From Plecoglossus altivelis (taxonomy: Eukaryota > Chordata > Actinopteri > Osmeriformes > Plecoglossidae): DNA of 64,000 nucleotides. The notes under the pieces are model-generated. The model was not told where the DNA came from. It searched no databases and worked only from the letters and a program-made list of their open reading frames with translations. Location of the stretch: the NCBI GenBank assembly GCA_036571765.1, contig BROE01000019.1, positions 2,367,684-2,431,683 on the forward strand, written 5' to 3'. The stretch's first letter is position 1; each line of letters opens with the position of its first letter. The position numbers and the translations under genes are program-made. Below are positions 49,615-62,623 of the stretch, piece by piece.

Positions 49615-52600
49615 ATGGCTACCATGGAAGTGGGTGAGTGAGATTTGTGAAATGTTTCCTCATAAATGCACACAATTTTCAAAATAACAAGATTTCTGGT
49701 AGCAAGGGGTGCGGTACCAGGCTTGTTTTGTTAAATGTCCCACCCTGTGCCGTACACGGTAGGTTTAAGCGCTAGGTAGTTTAACAATTAGCTCGCGCTA
49801 CTAATGTTAGCTAGCTAGGCATAGCGTCCAAGACCTGGATTTTTGTCGGGATAACGTGAGTCAGTAACTCAGTAGCTACTGTGCCCAGAAAGATACCTGA
49901 CCATGCTACCCAGTGATGCTGATGTAGTGGGAATGATCGTTGGGTTTTAAAGACTGATGGGAGCGACCATGCCATCTGTTTTGGTCTCTCAGACAAATGC
50001 ATTGCATACTCTAACCATAAAGAGTCGTCATTCCATCTGTGAAAAATATTTGCGACACTTCTTTAAACCAGGGAAATTTTATGAAGTGATCAGAAAAATG
50101 AGCATACAAAAAAAGCCTAGCCTTCGTCCTTGGACCTGTAGTTCAATTGTTTTGCCCGGTGCGGTGTAAGTCACAATGTGGTTGGGGGCGAGTTTTGAGG
50201 TTAGAGTGATGGCTATGTGCGTTTGTGCTTCTGATATCGCTTTGGTACCCATCAAGTCCCTGGCGTGTTTCTCTGTCTGGCGCAGAACGACAGCGGGGTC
50301 GGTACGCAGCTCTTGCCATCGCAGCGGTTGTGATTGTAGTGGGGGTCCCTCTGTGGTGGCGCACCACCGAAACTTACCGTGCCTGGCTGCCTGTGCACCA
50401 GATCAACGAGTTGGCCCAGCTGCAGGTATGTTGCGTAGCTATGTGTTAGCAAGCATTTCTATCCTGTTTAACCCTTAATCGCCACTACTTGTTCTTTAGC
50501 TGCAGTTGAATGTCGATGTGGAAGTTGTCTTCTCCCGTGGAACCCTGACCCCGGAACAAGAAAAAAAGGTTCCATTGACGCAAACGCGAGATGAGGAACA
50601 CGCAGTGGACGGTAAGGGTGAACGAGCTCCGTGTTTTTGATGGATCGTCAAACAGCAATGACTGTCGATGTACGTGTACAATGTCTCCTCTGTTCCATAC
50701 GTCTTGTTCTCTGCAGAACATACTTCCCTGAGGTACAAGTACGAGACAAAGTACCGCACAGCTACCATCATGGAGGAAGATGCTCTTAACCAGTTAACTG
50801 CTCAAGGTAGAGCCTCCCCAGCCCTATCAGCTCCCTCTGGCAAAACCATCCAGATATGACATAAGGAAACAAGCAACTGATTGCTCTCTGTCTGTCTGTC
50901 TCTCTCTGTTCCCTCCTTTAGAGGCTGACGTCGCTCTGCACACGCTCAGCGAGAGCCCATGTGGTTCCGTGGTGGTGCACGTGATCCCAGAATCCTCCTC
51001 GCTTCTTCCAGAGGTGAGAAAGAGACGTTTAGCCTGCTAAAACCCGGCCTCCAAAACAGGAAGAGGGGTGTGGAACGAAAGAGACAGCAGCCGTGCGTTA
51101 ACAGCGTGGCTGTGTGTCCCTGTCAGGGCGTGAGCGTGTACGTGGGCCGGAGGAGGACGGCCGTTCTGAGAACGAGCAGCGCTCCGAGAGGGGGCGTGGC
51201 TCTCAAGGAGGCGCTGGCTGCCCTGGAGCCGCAGGTCACCAAAGTGCTGCACATGATGTCGTTCAGCCACGCTGACATCACCGCAGCCATCAGCGACCGA
51301 GTCCGCCTCAGCGATGTCAGCATGGAGAGTCTGGTCGATAGCATGAGAGCCTTCAAGTCAAGTCCAGGTCAGTTGACGCCGCCGTCCCATTTGACCCCCT
51401 TGCGGCTAGAAACGTCCGTGTTACTGTGCCAACAGTTCACATGAGACTGACACATTTTCCACACTTGAGTCGGTTTCTATCTACACCACTTCCAGTAGAT
51501 TCCTCCCAGGCCAAACTTGAATATAGTTTACCTTACTACTTCCTTTTCTGTCTTTAGTTCTCATCCCCCTTTACATCTTCTTACCGCCCCTGTCTAACTC
51601 TAACAGGATATGAGATCACCTTCAGCCTGCTAAACCCGGACCCTAAGTCGCACCGCCTCCACTGGGACATCGAGGGAGCTGTACAGAACTACATCCAGCC
51701 CTTGCTCACGAAACTAGCTCCCATCGCCAACTTCAGCATCGACTCTCAGGTTGGCCCATCTCCATTTCCGATCGGGACATCGACAATCTGCATGTCGGTT
51801 AAAAAATGTGTCACTGGATACCTGTCGTCTGTGCACTGTAGATCCTGTACTACGCCGTTCTAGGGGTCAACCCTCGCTTTGACAGCAGCTCTAACGCCTA
51901 CACGCTCAACGCTGAGAGTCTCGCTCACGTTATTAACCCTGTGGAGGCCAGACTGGGTGAGATGCGCGCGGACACGCACACACAGCACCAACCGTGACCC
52001 GATTATGGGCTGGGAGAACTAGCCTACATACAAGGGTATCCATGTGGACGGTGAGGTGATGAAGTCACGATAGCGAGGTCGATGTTTCCTGTCTCCAGGC
52101 TCCAGCGCCGCTTCTTCCAACCCGGTGTTGAACTTCCTCCTGTACGTGCCCGACGCCCATCACTCCCCCCTCCACATCCACGGGCACAGGAAGCAGGAAG
52201 TGCCGTCCAACGCGTTCCACTCTCCGCGCTGGGGCGGCATCATGGTGAGACGCTAACACCTTTGCACAGGTGCCCAGCTTGCCACCGTGTGCAGTCTAGA
52301 TCATCGCTTTATTGTGGAGGACGAGCTGCTTTTCACCCCGTCTGTCTTGCTTTAGGTATACAACGTCAACGATCGCTACGGGCCTGGGGCTGAGTTTCCT
52401 GTGGATATCAGCATAGACATGGCCAGAGTCATGGGAGTCTTCCTTGCGCAGCTTCGGTCAGTTGAAGAACAAGCAAGTTTGTACTTGTATGCATGTGGAG
52501 GTAGTTGTACTGTCTGTGTGTAAATGAAAATGTCGGTGAGTGTTGGTGGAGATATTATTGTGTGCTTGTGTGTGTTTGTAACCTTTCTCTCTCTCTCTCT

Positions 52601-53232
52601 CTGTCTCTCGTTCTCTCACTGTCTTTATCCCACTCTCTGTCAGACTAATGCTGGGGGTGCAATCCTCCACTCCACCCCCTGGATTCCTGGTTGAACCGTG
52701 TGGCAGTGCTGGATTGGCAGACTGGGAGCTGGACCGCCTCATGTGGAGCCGTAGTGTGGAAAACGTTGCCACGGCAACGACCACCATCACCTCATTGGCA
52801 CAACTTCTTGACCAGATTGGCAATATCGTCATCAACGACAACATTGCCCAGCAGGTGTGTGTTTGTGTGTTTGAGATCTAATCTAAAGACAAAGCACCAG
52901 GCTTTAAATAAGTCCTTCTATGGTTCTCGACACAATACCTCTCTGTCTCCCAGGTGTCGAGTGCTGTCGGGTCCCTGCAGTTGGCTGTGGCTGAGTTGGA
53001 GATGGGGAACCTTGGCTTCGCTCTGCAGTACAGCAAGGAGGCCATCTTGGCGTCGGAGAGAGCCTTCTTTGACCCCTCCCTCCTCCACCTCCTCTATTTC
53101 CCCGACGACCAGAAATTTGCCATCTACATCCCATTGTTCCTGCCCATGTGTGTCCCCATCTTGCTTTCCTTGCTCAAGATCGCCTCTGAGATAAGACAGA
53201 GGCGCAAGGACAAACAGGCAAAGAAAGACTGA
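49615..53232 (+). CDS. pigs: PIG-S, GPI transamidase complex subunit
   Basis: Subunit of the ER transamidase that transfers preformed GPI anchors onto proteins. Twelve exons: 49615-49633, 50286-50425, 50500-50611, 50717-50806, 50922-51013, 51127-51367, 51607-51749, 51842-51956, 52099-52244, 52356-52456, 52644-52854, 52954-53232; 1689 nt, 562 residues, with agreeing phases. An N-terminal membrane segment (AALAIAAVVIVVGVPLWW, about residues 14-31) is followed by a large lumenal domain with SLLNPDPKSH, QILYYAVLGVNPRFDS, SPRWGGIMVYNV and RSVENVATATTTITSLAQLL. A second span near the C-terminus reads IYIPLFLPMCVPILLSLLKI, with a lysine-rich end (DKQAKKD). The first exon encodes only six codons (MATMEV). 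Human PIGS shows the same blocks. Confidence 0.95.
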
Positions 53233-54054
53233 GACACGTGCATGGATACGCCGTAGTCCACAGACCACTGTAGCACGCGTCGGCTAATCGACAGGAATGT
53301 AGCGCAAGCGGACGTCGAGGCTTGAAACTCATCGAACAACATGGATGAATTTATCTTAATTGCCTTGGCTTTGTAGGATTTGAACTTACGAAGCGGTTCC
53401 ACTGCGAGCCAAGTTATAAGTATAAACACTAGTAACATGATGGCACTGACAAATAATGTTTCTACACTTCTAAGCCGACCTCCTTTTTATTTGTTAATAC
53501 CATTATAGAAAGTACCAATGATTGATGCACTGTACTACTGTTAAAAGGGATCTTATTTAATGAAGTGTTGTCGAGATATATTGAAAGATACATAAGTGGT
53601 GCTTTTTTACCTTATTTTAGACTATATGAAATTAAAAAACAAAAGGCCTACAAGTATATTTTTCGTGTGCTTTTTGTTTTAGTGAGTATGCGGTTCAATA
53701 CCATTATAAACATAAGACGTAAACTAATCTTGATATTATCAAGTAAATGCACGAACAGCAATACGCTGCTTCAGGAAAGCGATTAGAAAATTGATGCTCT
53801 TATTTGCATGTTTTGAAGCGCACCTTCACATCCGCCGCCATATTTTTAGAACGGAAGCTAGCTGGTTTACTAACTTAGTTATTTGACTGAACTGTGCCAA
53901 ACAGTTTTCCTACAGCAACATTTTGGAGATAATTGTGCTTCCATCGTTAGCAGTCTGATATTCGTGACCGTTTAATACCTTCGAATCGGCCGTTTTTTTT
54001 AGGCTGTTTGAGCACACGCTTGCAGTGCTTGTTGTTTGTGATCAACACGGAGGA
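53233..54054. other. pigs 3'UTR and srsf1 5' region
   Basis: About 0.8 kb without coding exons: AT-rich pigs 3'UTR to about 53800, then the srsf1 promoter and 5'UTR. CCGCCGCCATATTTTTAG near 53832 resembles a YY1 (GCCGCCAT) element. Confidence 0.5.
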
Positions 54055-55455
54055 ATGTCTGGAGGAGTCATTCGAGGCCCAGCGGGTAACAACGACTGTC
54101 GGATATACGTGGGCAATCTTCCCCCTGACATTCGCACCAAGGATGTCGAAGATGTTTTCTATAAATACGGGGCCATACGGGACATTGATCTGAAAAATCG
54201 AAGAGGAGGACCGCCGTTTGCCTTTGTTGAATTTGAAGATCCTAGGTGTGGTGTTTGTTTAGTATGCTAGCTAAACATAGACAGTCGTAACTGTAGTGTC
54301 AAACTCCGGGCTCCAATTAAATCATTTGCCGCTAGCAAGAATACTGCACACCCATTGACGTAATTTGGATAGCATTCATGGCGCTCTGGGCACATCTCCA
54401 AATGAATTAGCAAGGGCAGTACATTTGAAATAGCCAAGCTATTGTAGGTTGGGGATATAACTAGCCTACTAATTATCAAAAAGTTTTCATGAGCTGTTGT
54501 GTTTTTGATGTGCCCAATGTCCCTGCCTTGGCGTTGTAGGTTACGAACCGTGTCTTACCAACTTGTACATGTCAACTGTTTTCATAAGGGATGCGGAGGA
54601 TGCTGTCTATGGTCGTGACGGCTACGACTACGATGGCTATCGACTACGTGTGGAGTTCCCACGAAGCGGGCGTGGGGGTGGGAGAGGAGGTGGCGGAGGG
54701 ATTGGAGCTCCGCGGGGGAGGTATGGCCCTCCCTCTCGCCGCTCCGAGAACAGGGTCATTGTCTCAGGTGAGTGAGTGAGTGAGTGAGTCAGACGTGGTT
54801 ATTGTTTCCCCCTGTACGGTACGTAGGTCGACGGTTGTATCCATTGTGTGCTCGCCCACACCGTAGGCCTCCCGCCCAGTGGAAGCTGGCAGGACCTGAA
54901 GGACCACATGCGAGAGGCAGGTGATGTATGTTATGCTGACGTGTTCCGCGATGGCACCGGCGTGGTGGAGTTTGTACGCAAGGAAGACATGACCTACGCC
55001 GTCCGCAAGCTGGATAACACTAAGTTCCGCTCTCATGAGGTAGGTCAGGGTAACAGACAGGGGATAAGGGCTGCACACAAGGGAATAGCTTTGGAATTTG
55101 GAAGGTTTTACCAAGGTAAGTCCTGGAAAGTCACACTGCAGAGGGTGGGGGAGAAGTGAAGAAATTAAGGAAGGGGAAATAGAACTGACCTCGTAAGTAT
55201 GTTTCTTCTAGTCAGTAGCGGCTTGTGGGAGGAAAGTCAGTGCGCCGGGTTTGTTTCTGACAGAGCAGCTGTTTGTGTGTCCCCATGTGCATCCAGGGAG
55301 AAACGGCTTACATCCGCGTGAAGATGGACGGGCCCCGTAGTCCTAGCTATGGCCATTCGCGCTCCCGCAGCCGCAGCGACAGCCGCTCCCGGAGCTACTC
55401 GCCTCGCCGGACTCGAGGCTCCCCAAACTACTCGCGCTCTCGCTCACGCACCTAG
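54055..55455 (+). CDS. srsf1: SRSF1 (SF2/ASF) serine/arginine-rich splicing factor
   Basis: Nuclear and shuttling splicing factor that binds exonic enhancers. Four exons: 54055-54245, 54589-54767, 54867-55039, 55297-55455; 702 nt, 233 residues (human 248). RRM1 shows RNP2 RIYVGNL and RNP1 [10 protein letters not shown] glycine-rich hinge ([12 protein letters not shown]) follows, then the pseudo-RRM with the invariant SWQDLKDHM, and a C-terminal RS domain ([18 protein letters not shown]). The RS tail is slightly shorter than in mammals. SRSF1 is known to regulate its own mRNA through alternative splicing of its 3' region; the long downstream UTR is consistent with this. SRSF9 lacks such a long RS tail, so SRSF1 is preferred. 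Confidence 0.95.
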
Positions 55456-57245
55456 GCTCTCGACCAGCTCGTCCCCGAGACGCTTGCCTCGCCCCCATCC
55501 CAGACCCAGGAACCAGCCACCTCTTGCCCCCCCGACGTGGTCTGAGACTCAACGTCATCCGTGACTCACTGCGCCTCCTGGTGGACTGTCAACTCTATTA
55601 CTCTTCCGGTTCATCCTCCTGATCTGTCCTCTCACTTCTCTCCCCCCTGTTTGTCCTCCCCTCTCTCCCCCGCCTAACCCTCTTTGTTTTCCGTAAGCTC
55701 TTCCCCCTCTCCTCTCCTCACTCCCTATTTCATCCCCCCACCTCGCCCCTTATCACTCATCTCTACGAACCCTGCTGCGTCATTCTGACTGGTAACTCTC
55801 CCCTCGTTCGGCCCCAGCAGAAATGGGACAAGCAGCCTGGGTGCTTCCGTCATGGAGTAGCCTGGTGCAAGTGCATGTTGTCGGGGACGGGTCTGTGAAT
55901 ATAGGGGGGGGGGGTCTGGGAGGGGTGCGTGTTGTTTTTCTGGGCCTGGAGTGTTAACTTGTGTTGTGCTGTTGTACTTTCACCTTCTCGTGTGTCTTTC
56001 TGTAGAATTCAGAGGAGCAGGATAGGATGGAAACACAGGAAACAGGAAAAGTCATAGTAGGATAAACAGGAGGAGGAGTCAAATAAGGAGCCAATGGTAT
56101 GACGACCGTGGCCTCTTACAGCCACCCTATAGGCTTTTAGCCTGATTCACTCCCCCCCCCTCCTTTGACAGTGTAACAGTATGTTTATCAATACTCTAAC
56201 TCCTAAGTTTGGCTTTGTAACATTGTATCCCATGTCTCTTGCTTAGTGTTTGTTACACCTGTATATCCACTCTCACAGTCAGGGGTTTGTATGCATGTCC
56301 CCCATGTCCATGCCGGTTGACCGGTAAAGTCGCTGTTTTTCAATCCCAGTAGCCTACTCAGCAATGCCCCATGTAAAATATTGCATTTTTTGAAAATGAT
56401 TGATTTCTTATTTGTTGAGGCATCATTTCACTATAGTGAAATGAAGGTCTTTTTTGGGAGGGGTGGCAAGAGTCCATGTAATACTTTCCAGTTGTATTTT
56501 CACTTGGAGGTCATTTGTAGTTTGGTGTCCTTTTCCTCCAAAGTAATCTATGGCACCTAGTCGATCGCTCCTTGAAAGCATTTGTAGACAACAAAAGCTC
56601 CTTCTTTTGCGTGGGTGTGATTCTAACTTGTTGCCTCCTTCTCTTTGGTTCTGCTGATATTCTGAAGGTTTGGATTGGGCTCACTGTCTCCCCATCCCGG
56701 AGCCGCATCAGTGGATCCATCAGGATTAGGATTAGGTTTAAGGATGGATACATGGAGCATGGGAGCATTTTACCGGGAGAAGATCCCGACCCTCTGGGCC
56801 GACCCCCCCTCCATCCCTATCCCCTACCAAACAAACCGGAACCGTTACGCTAAAATAACTCACCTAATTGGCACTCGAACATATCAAAATTCCTTTTTGG
56901 TTCGCTTCTTGTGCTGGAGCCGCAGATTCGGCACCCTGACGGGATCTTGAGCAGCGATCTTTTGTTTTTATCCGATAGATCTTTTGTCTTTTTTTTGGTC
57001 CTATTTATTAAAAAGAGGAGCAAATCCCTGGAGCGAAAGCCAGGAGGCGTGCTCCGAGGCACAGGACGGATCCGCGCGCACAAGGAGTGGTAATAAGGGT
57101 AATTGAAACATGGGTAGGTGTGAGGGAGGGAGGGCATGAGAGGGTGAGATGTAATTATGCTTTCCTTTGGCGTTCATTTTTTAGTTCTTATACTCACATG
57201 GTTTGCAGTGTTTGTGCCTCTTCAATAAACACCACTTTGCATAGA
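55456..57245 (+). other. srsf1: srsf1 long 3'UTR
   Basis: About 1.8 kb from the stop to an AATAAA at 57224-57229. It begins with a C/T-rich stretch (55480-55800), then an AT-rich segment around 56310-56480 containing a perfect palindrome. Another AATAAA-containing sequence occurs near 57560. The short ORFs inside match no protein I know. Confidence 0.55.
56423..56444. repeat. Perfect 22-bp palindrome in srsf1 3'UTR
   Basis: The core CATTTCACTATAGTGAAATG is its own reverse complement, and the flanking T and A extend it to 22 bp. In RNA it could fold back on itself or pair between two transcripts. Confidence 0.9.
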
Positions 57246-57989
57246 AGCATGAATTTGTTCGTTGTATTCACTTTGTGCCAGTGTTTCACTCTACCACAAT
57301 TCACTAGAACTAGGAATATGGTTCAGCATATATCAGAAGGCTGGAGATGAGCTTATGAAATCTCTATCACATAGTTTAGGCCTACCTGATGAATGTGGAC
57401 TGAAGCATGTTTGGTTTCACTTTTATTGTACAAGGATTAAAGGGCCTTACTTGATTCTAAAAGATCCACTTCTGGTCATGTATTTCCAGACTATCTCATT
57501 AGCCAGCCCATATTAGCTACCATGTGTTTCCCCCCAAAGACTTGGATTGGTCAGTGACAAATAAACTGTATAATTCTAAATGTAGTGGGGCTGATTTCAC
57601 CATCTCAACATGAAAGCAAAATATTAAACGCAAATTGATATAACAAATCACAGATAGCACCGTCCATTATTCTACTTCATTCGTCAATGATACTTCTTTA
57701 CTGTCGCATAAAATCAAGAGTCACAAAGATTAAACAATCATCATTTAGCAGCTAGTCGGATGCATAGTAAACCGAGGCCGTTTAGCATCAATCAGCTTCC
57801 CGGTGGAGCTGCACAGGATTGTGGGTGGAAATAAGATGCAGGCAATGGCATGCTAGTGGAAAACGCTTGTAGCGACCGGGTGGAAGTCGTCATTGAGCCA
57901 ATAAGAGAGTCGGTGCAATGCGGGGGGCGGAGCAAGTTAGAACGTGGCATGTAACCGCATATGAGCGACAAACAGTGGTCTATCATTCG

Positions 57990-58097
57990 TAGCGTACAGG
58001 ATACACAACCACGCAGAACTTTGGTTTAGAAAATCGGGAAGTTATTAGCGTGACTAAAGTCATTTATAGTATAAAATCGAAGTCAGACAATAAACAG
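57990..58097 (+). other. dynll2: dynll2 non-coding first exon (5' end approximate)
   Basis: Ends with CAATAAACAG/GTGAGC, a strong donor, 1.4 kb upstream of the coding exon. Vertebrate DYNLL genes have 5' non-coding exons and the ATG exon here starts with an acceptor (TTGGCAG) two bases before ATG. The 5' boundary is inferred. Confidence 0.5.
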
Positions 58098-58931
58098 GTG
58101 AGCTACGAATTTTCTAATGTCAGTCTATCATAATCATGGGAGATGCATTAGCAGCATCTGCGTTGAAGTTCTAAGATGTGCGCAATCGGAACTCCAGTTA
58201 CTGTTCTACTCGGTGTGTGTGTATATGAAATGCCCAGGCTATGCCTGAGGATGCAGCCTAGTTCTAGATCTAAAAGGCTTGATAGACACACGTCAGATAT
58301 AGTCGTTACAATGATATTCTAGGGTATAATTGCAAAAGCCATACCCAGAAACATCGTTGACAGGAATGGGTGATTAAGAAGTGTTGCCGCGCGGTCATCC
58401 AACACCCAGCAGATGTTTCAATATAGATACAACGCTGCTGAATCCATTTTCAATTGCGCTCTCGAAGCGTAGCCTGTCTTCAAGGACAGAGGCGAAATTA
58501 ACGCCGCTGTCATGAGAAAACCGCACATGTTCATTAACAACATTTCAACAGCAGAAAGTTACCCTTATTAACACGAACGTCACTGCCAACCAGATACATA
58601 AACGCAGGTGATTTTCAGGACTACAGGTGTTGTAAAGGGTAGACAGGTGATCGCCTAGTCAGACCACTGTCTGCCAAGGTTCACATTGCTTTTGTGCGGA
58701 GTTTGTGCTTCATGTTATAGGAATAAGGGATTGTGATTTTCGGTTTGTGTTGCAGTTGCAAAGGCATAGCCTTCTGAAACCTTTGTTTTTGGTTTAGTCA
58801 CAGACTAGTAAGCCAGTTGGACAGCATCGACCTCCATGTTGCCATTCCGCGAGTTGAAACCCAGTCCGAGACAGTTTGTTTCCGTCTAGTTGGATATCAG
58901 TTAGTGTCTATAGATCTTGGGTTCAACCTAA

Positions 58932-59384
58932 TTGAATGAGTTAATGCGGCATTCCCCTTGCATCTTATTCAGCCTGGCATCGCTGTTCATCATGGACAAA
59001 GGCCAGACTGCTCTCTGTCAGAGCGAGGTGATAAAGGGTCGGTGGGAAGGAGATGAAGAACTGAGCTGTTTGGGGCTCGGAGCTGCAGGCTGCAGCGATC
59101 AGGAAAGGAGAAGGATCAGGAAGGAGAATGGTCAGGAGTTAGAACTACACTGCTGCTCAAACCACCTACTTTCAACCTCTCGATCGTGGACGTTGTTGTT
59201 GTTGTCTTTGCTACTGGTTCTTTGCCAGCAGCCCTCCCACATCAAGCAGCATGGGGGGGTCACCGTTTTGTTTCTGTTATTTGGAGGCCTGTGGCTGCTG
59301 ACTCGTCCACATTCCCTGCAACGAATGCCAAGACCCAGTCATGAGCCACAGCACCTTTTTAACGTACACATCAACATGTTGTAG
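58932..59384 (+). other. 150-codon open frame in dynll2 intron 1, unknown
   Basis: An uninterrupted non-repetitive frame of 150 codons with two hydrophobic stretches (TLLLLSLLLVLC and VTVLFLLFGGLWLL) near residues 80-120. It has no Kozak-like start that stands out, no family match I recognise, and ends 120 bp before the dynll2 coding exon. It could be chance, an intronic gene, or an upstream frame of an unspliced dynll2 transcript. Confidence 0.2.
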
Positions 59385-59502
59385 TTTATTCCCTTAAAAC
59401 CACAGGGACCCGAAGTATAAGCTGGTAGTTTGGACACTGTCGTAGTGGCAGACTTGCCAAGGCCTCGCTTGAGGTTAAACGTATGCGTGTCTGTTGGCAG
59501 CC

Positions 59503-59905
<403 letters not shown>

Positions 59906-60555
59906 GCCCCCCCCCCCACCCCCCCTCCTCCCACCTCAGACAACCTAACCTACCCTTCCCCCCCTACCTCAGATAACCTAACCTACCCCCCCCCACCTCA
60001 GATAACCTAACCCCCCCCACCCCAGATAACATTAGTCTACCCTTCCTCACCCTACCCTAGATAACCTAGCCTAACCCACCCCTCCCCTCTACTCCCCTTT
60101 TACCTTATTTACCCCTTATTGTGACTCCTCTGAACCACTTTACCACCGACAGTGAAAGGGGCTCCGCTCTTCAACTGGACTGTGAAACACAGATGGCGAA
60201 GGCCATTCTTACTCGCTCACACGTATATACGCCCACACACACACACACACAATACACAAACGCCTTGCCCCCAACAACTGCATCCACACACTTGCTCAAA
60301 CACAGACTAACTCATACTCTACAAACGTTCTAGATTCTTCTTCAGACCTGGCTGTGCACTGATGCATGGACCGTGTACATTACTTCATGTGTATATGTTG
60401 CAGTATGATAAACATGCTTTTCATGGAGTTGCCTAAGATGACCCAGCAACAGGATATTTTTGTTTATGATTCTTTTTTAATTTCAATGTATGATTTATTG
60501 TTATTAAATATGTTGTACAAAATGCTTTGACTGTTGCTTAAACATTATTAATAAA
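59906..60555 (+). other. dynll2: dynll2 3'UTR with CCTAACCTA-type repeats and poly(A) signal
   Basis: The UTR opens with C-rich sequence and about six diverged copies of CAGATAACCTAACCTACCC (59935-60080). A CA run sits at 60235-60250. The AATAAA at 60550-60555 gives a plausible 650-nt 3'UTR. Confidence 0.65.
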
Positions 60556-60920
60556 GAGTAGAATACTTTATTTCAAAGTAATATTGCCTTCTGTCTTTTG
60601 ACATGTCTCTTGGGTGTGTAATTTGTCAGATATTAGCACCATCAATCCATAATGTCGGTAGTCCTTTTTCCATGAGAATGTGAAGGAAAGGACACAATCA
60701 GTCCAAATAATATTGTTCTAATCTCACACCACGGTATGTTCAAAGATGCCGTCGGTCACTCCAAATTACACAGCAAAGTTATAATTAAACAACAGATCTG
60801 ATGATGGGCTGTAGAGAGCAACGATCATTGCGCAGAAGAGGAAGTAATGACTAAACCTTCGTTTGACCCGGGATGTTGATATGCGTTACCATAGTAGTGA
60901 CCGCATTTGAGTAGACTAAG

Positions 60921-62588
60921 ATGGCGGCTAAAGCAACGCTGTCACCGGGACCTGAGCCACTAGTATCATCCAACCTTAAAGTTAACGATACACCTCCTGT
61001 TAGTTTGTCTCCAGATGCTGCTCCGTTCATTCCGCTTGCCAAGGAAACAGAACTTGGTTCCGTTTCAGACGCTGGGGTCCAATTTGCCCGCTGTGCCTCT
61101 AAGCTCCGCTTGTTACGATCCGGAGACCCAGGCAGTCTCAAAACCGAGCTAAACCTGCTCTTTGATCAACTAATTTCAGAAAACTACAATAACAACTTTA
61201 GTCCGCACACCTATATACGACCTGAGGTAGGTAGGCTACCCATCATGAAGTGAAGTGGCGCTGCCATCTATCATTTTGATAAGTACGTTAGGCTATCTCA
61301 CACAACAACCTTGTTTTCCCCTATAGGATGTTTGCGCTTTGCTCGTTCATGCCAGTCGTCTAGTGCCGCTCTGTCAAGAGCATCTAGTCATTAAACTCTG
61401 CCAACTCATCCATCATCTACTCAACCAGCTTCAGGTACGCCCTCACTGTAGAATCCTGCATTTATCATATCGATAGCTCCAGAATCTGCCGGTTAACGAC
61501 TGACAATACAACTTTCCAACGTTTGAATACGAAGGACAGTGTGTCTGTGGGCATGGTGCTTTGACGGTTCAACTCATTTTCAGTCTTCTTCTCTGGCCTT
61601 CAGGTGATAGTGGATGAGCACACGTTGGAAGTGCTGTTGTCCTATACCTTGCGTGCCTTGCGTACCTGCAGTTCATGGACCCATTCAGATGTGCTTTTGG
61701 CCCTGTCCACTCTGGTGTATGGGAATGGACATAAATGCCACAAGGTACATTTACGCGGAGCAATCAGGAGAAGTTCAAAATGGGCCGAGTGTCCACAGCG
61801 TGTTTAAAAATGCCATCCAATGCAAGTGGAGATGTCCCGATGTGGTCTTAACCCTACCCCCGAGTCCTGTGTCATGTTGACAGCCTGTGTGGTGTCAAAG
61901 GCCATTTTAGCTTTAGAGCTTTAACCAGTGTTTTTTTTTTGCAGCACTTGAGTGAGTTACTGGGTGAGACGCGCGTGCTGATGCTGTACAGCGCCCCCAC
62001 CCAGCCTGACATGGAGCTACGGCGAGCTGCTCTAACCTGCATGGCCAACCTGTGCCTGGGGTAGGGATTCCCAACCTCGTACTTCTTTAGCAAGAGTGTG
62101 TCATGAGATCATCTTGAAATAAGTCCTGATTATTAACCGTGTGTGCGTGCGTGCGTGTGCCTGTGTGTGTGCGTGTGCCTGTGTGCGTGTGCGTGTGTGT
62201 GTGTAGGATTCCTGGCCAGCCATCTCTGGATGAGCGGTATAAGAGCGTGTGTTTCGGGGTGTTCCTGGAGACGCTGCAGTCCCCCAAATCCTCCACCAGT
62301 GATGAGCTGCTGTACTGCACGGTACACGGACTACCGTGCGTACGCACGCACGCCAACCGCATCAGCAGGTCTGTTTCTGTTGCGCTCAGCAATCTCTCTC
62401 CTTCCCTCCTTCCTTGTAGGTGATCCAGGGTGCATTGAAGGGCCTTCAGTGTCTTCTCTCCGGGGGCAAGTGGAAATTTGGACCAGGGGAAGACCTAGGT
62501 TCTCTGTTGGCTGCGCTCAAGGTACAGTCCTTGTGCAACCAGCAAGTTTGAGTAGGAAGTCAATATGTTGATCCACTCTTGTCACACC

Positions 62589-62623
<35 letters not shown>

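Noticed and set aside
56511..57350. Possible small gene downstream of srsf1
   Set aside because: Frames on both strands are short and unlike any family; the segment is better explained as srsf1 3'UTR up to the AATAAA at 57224.
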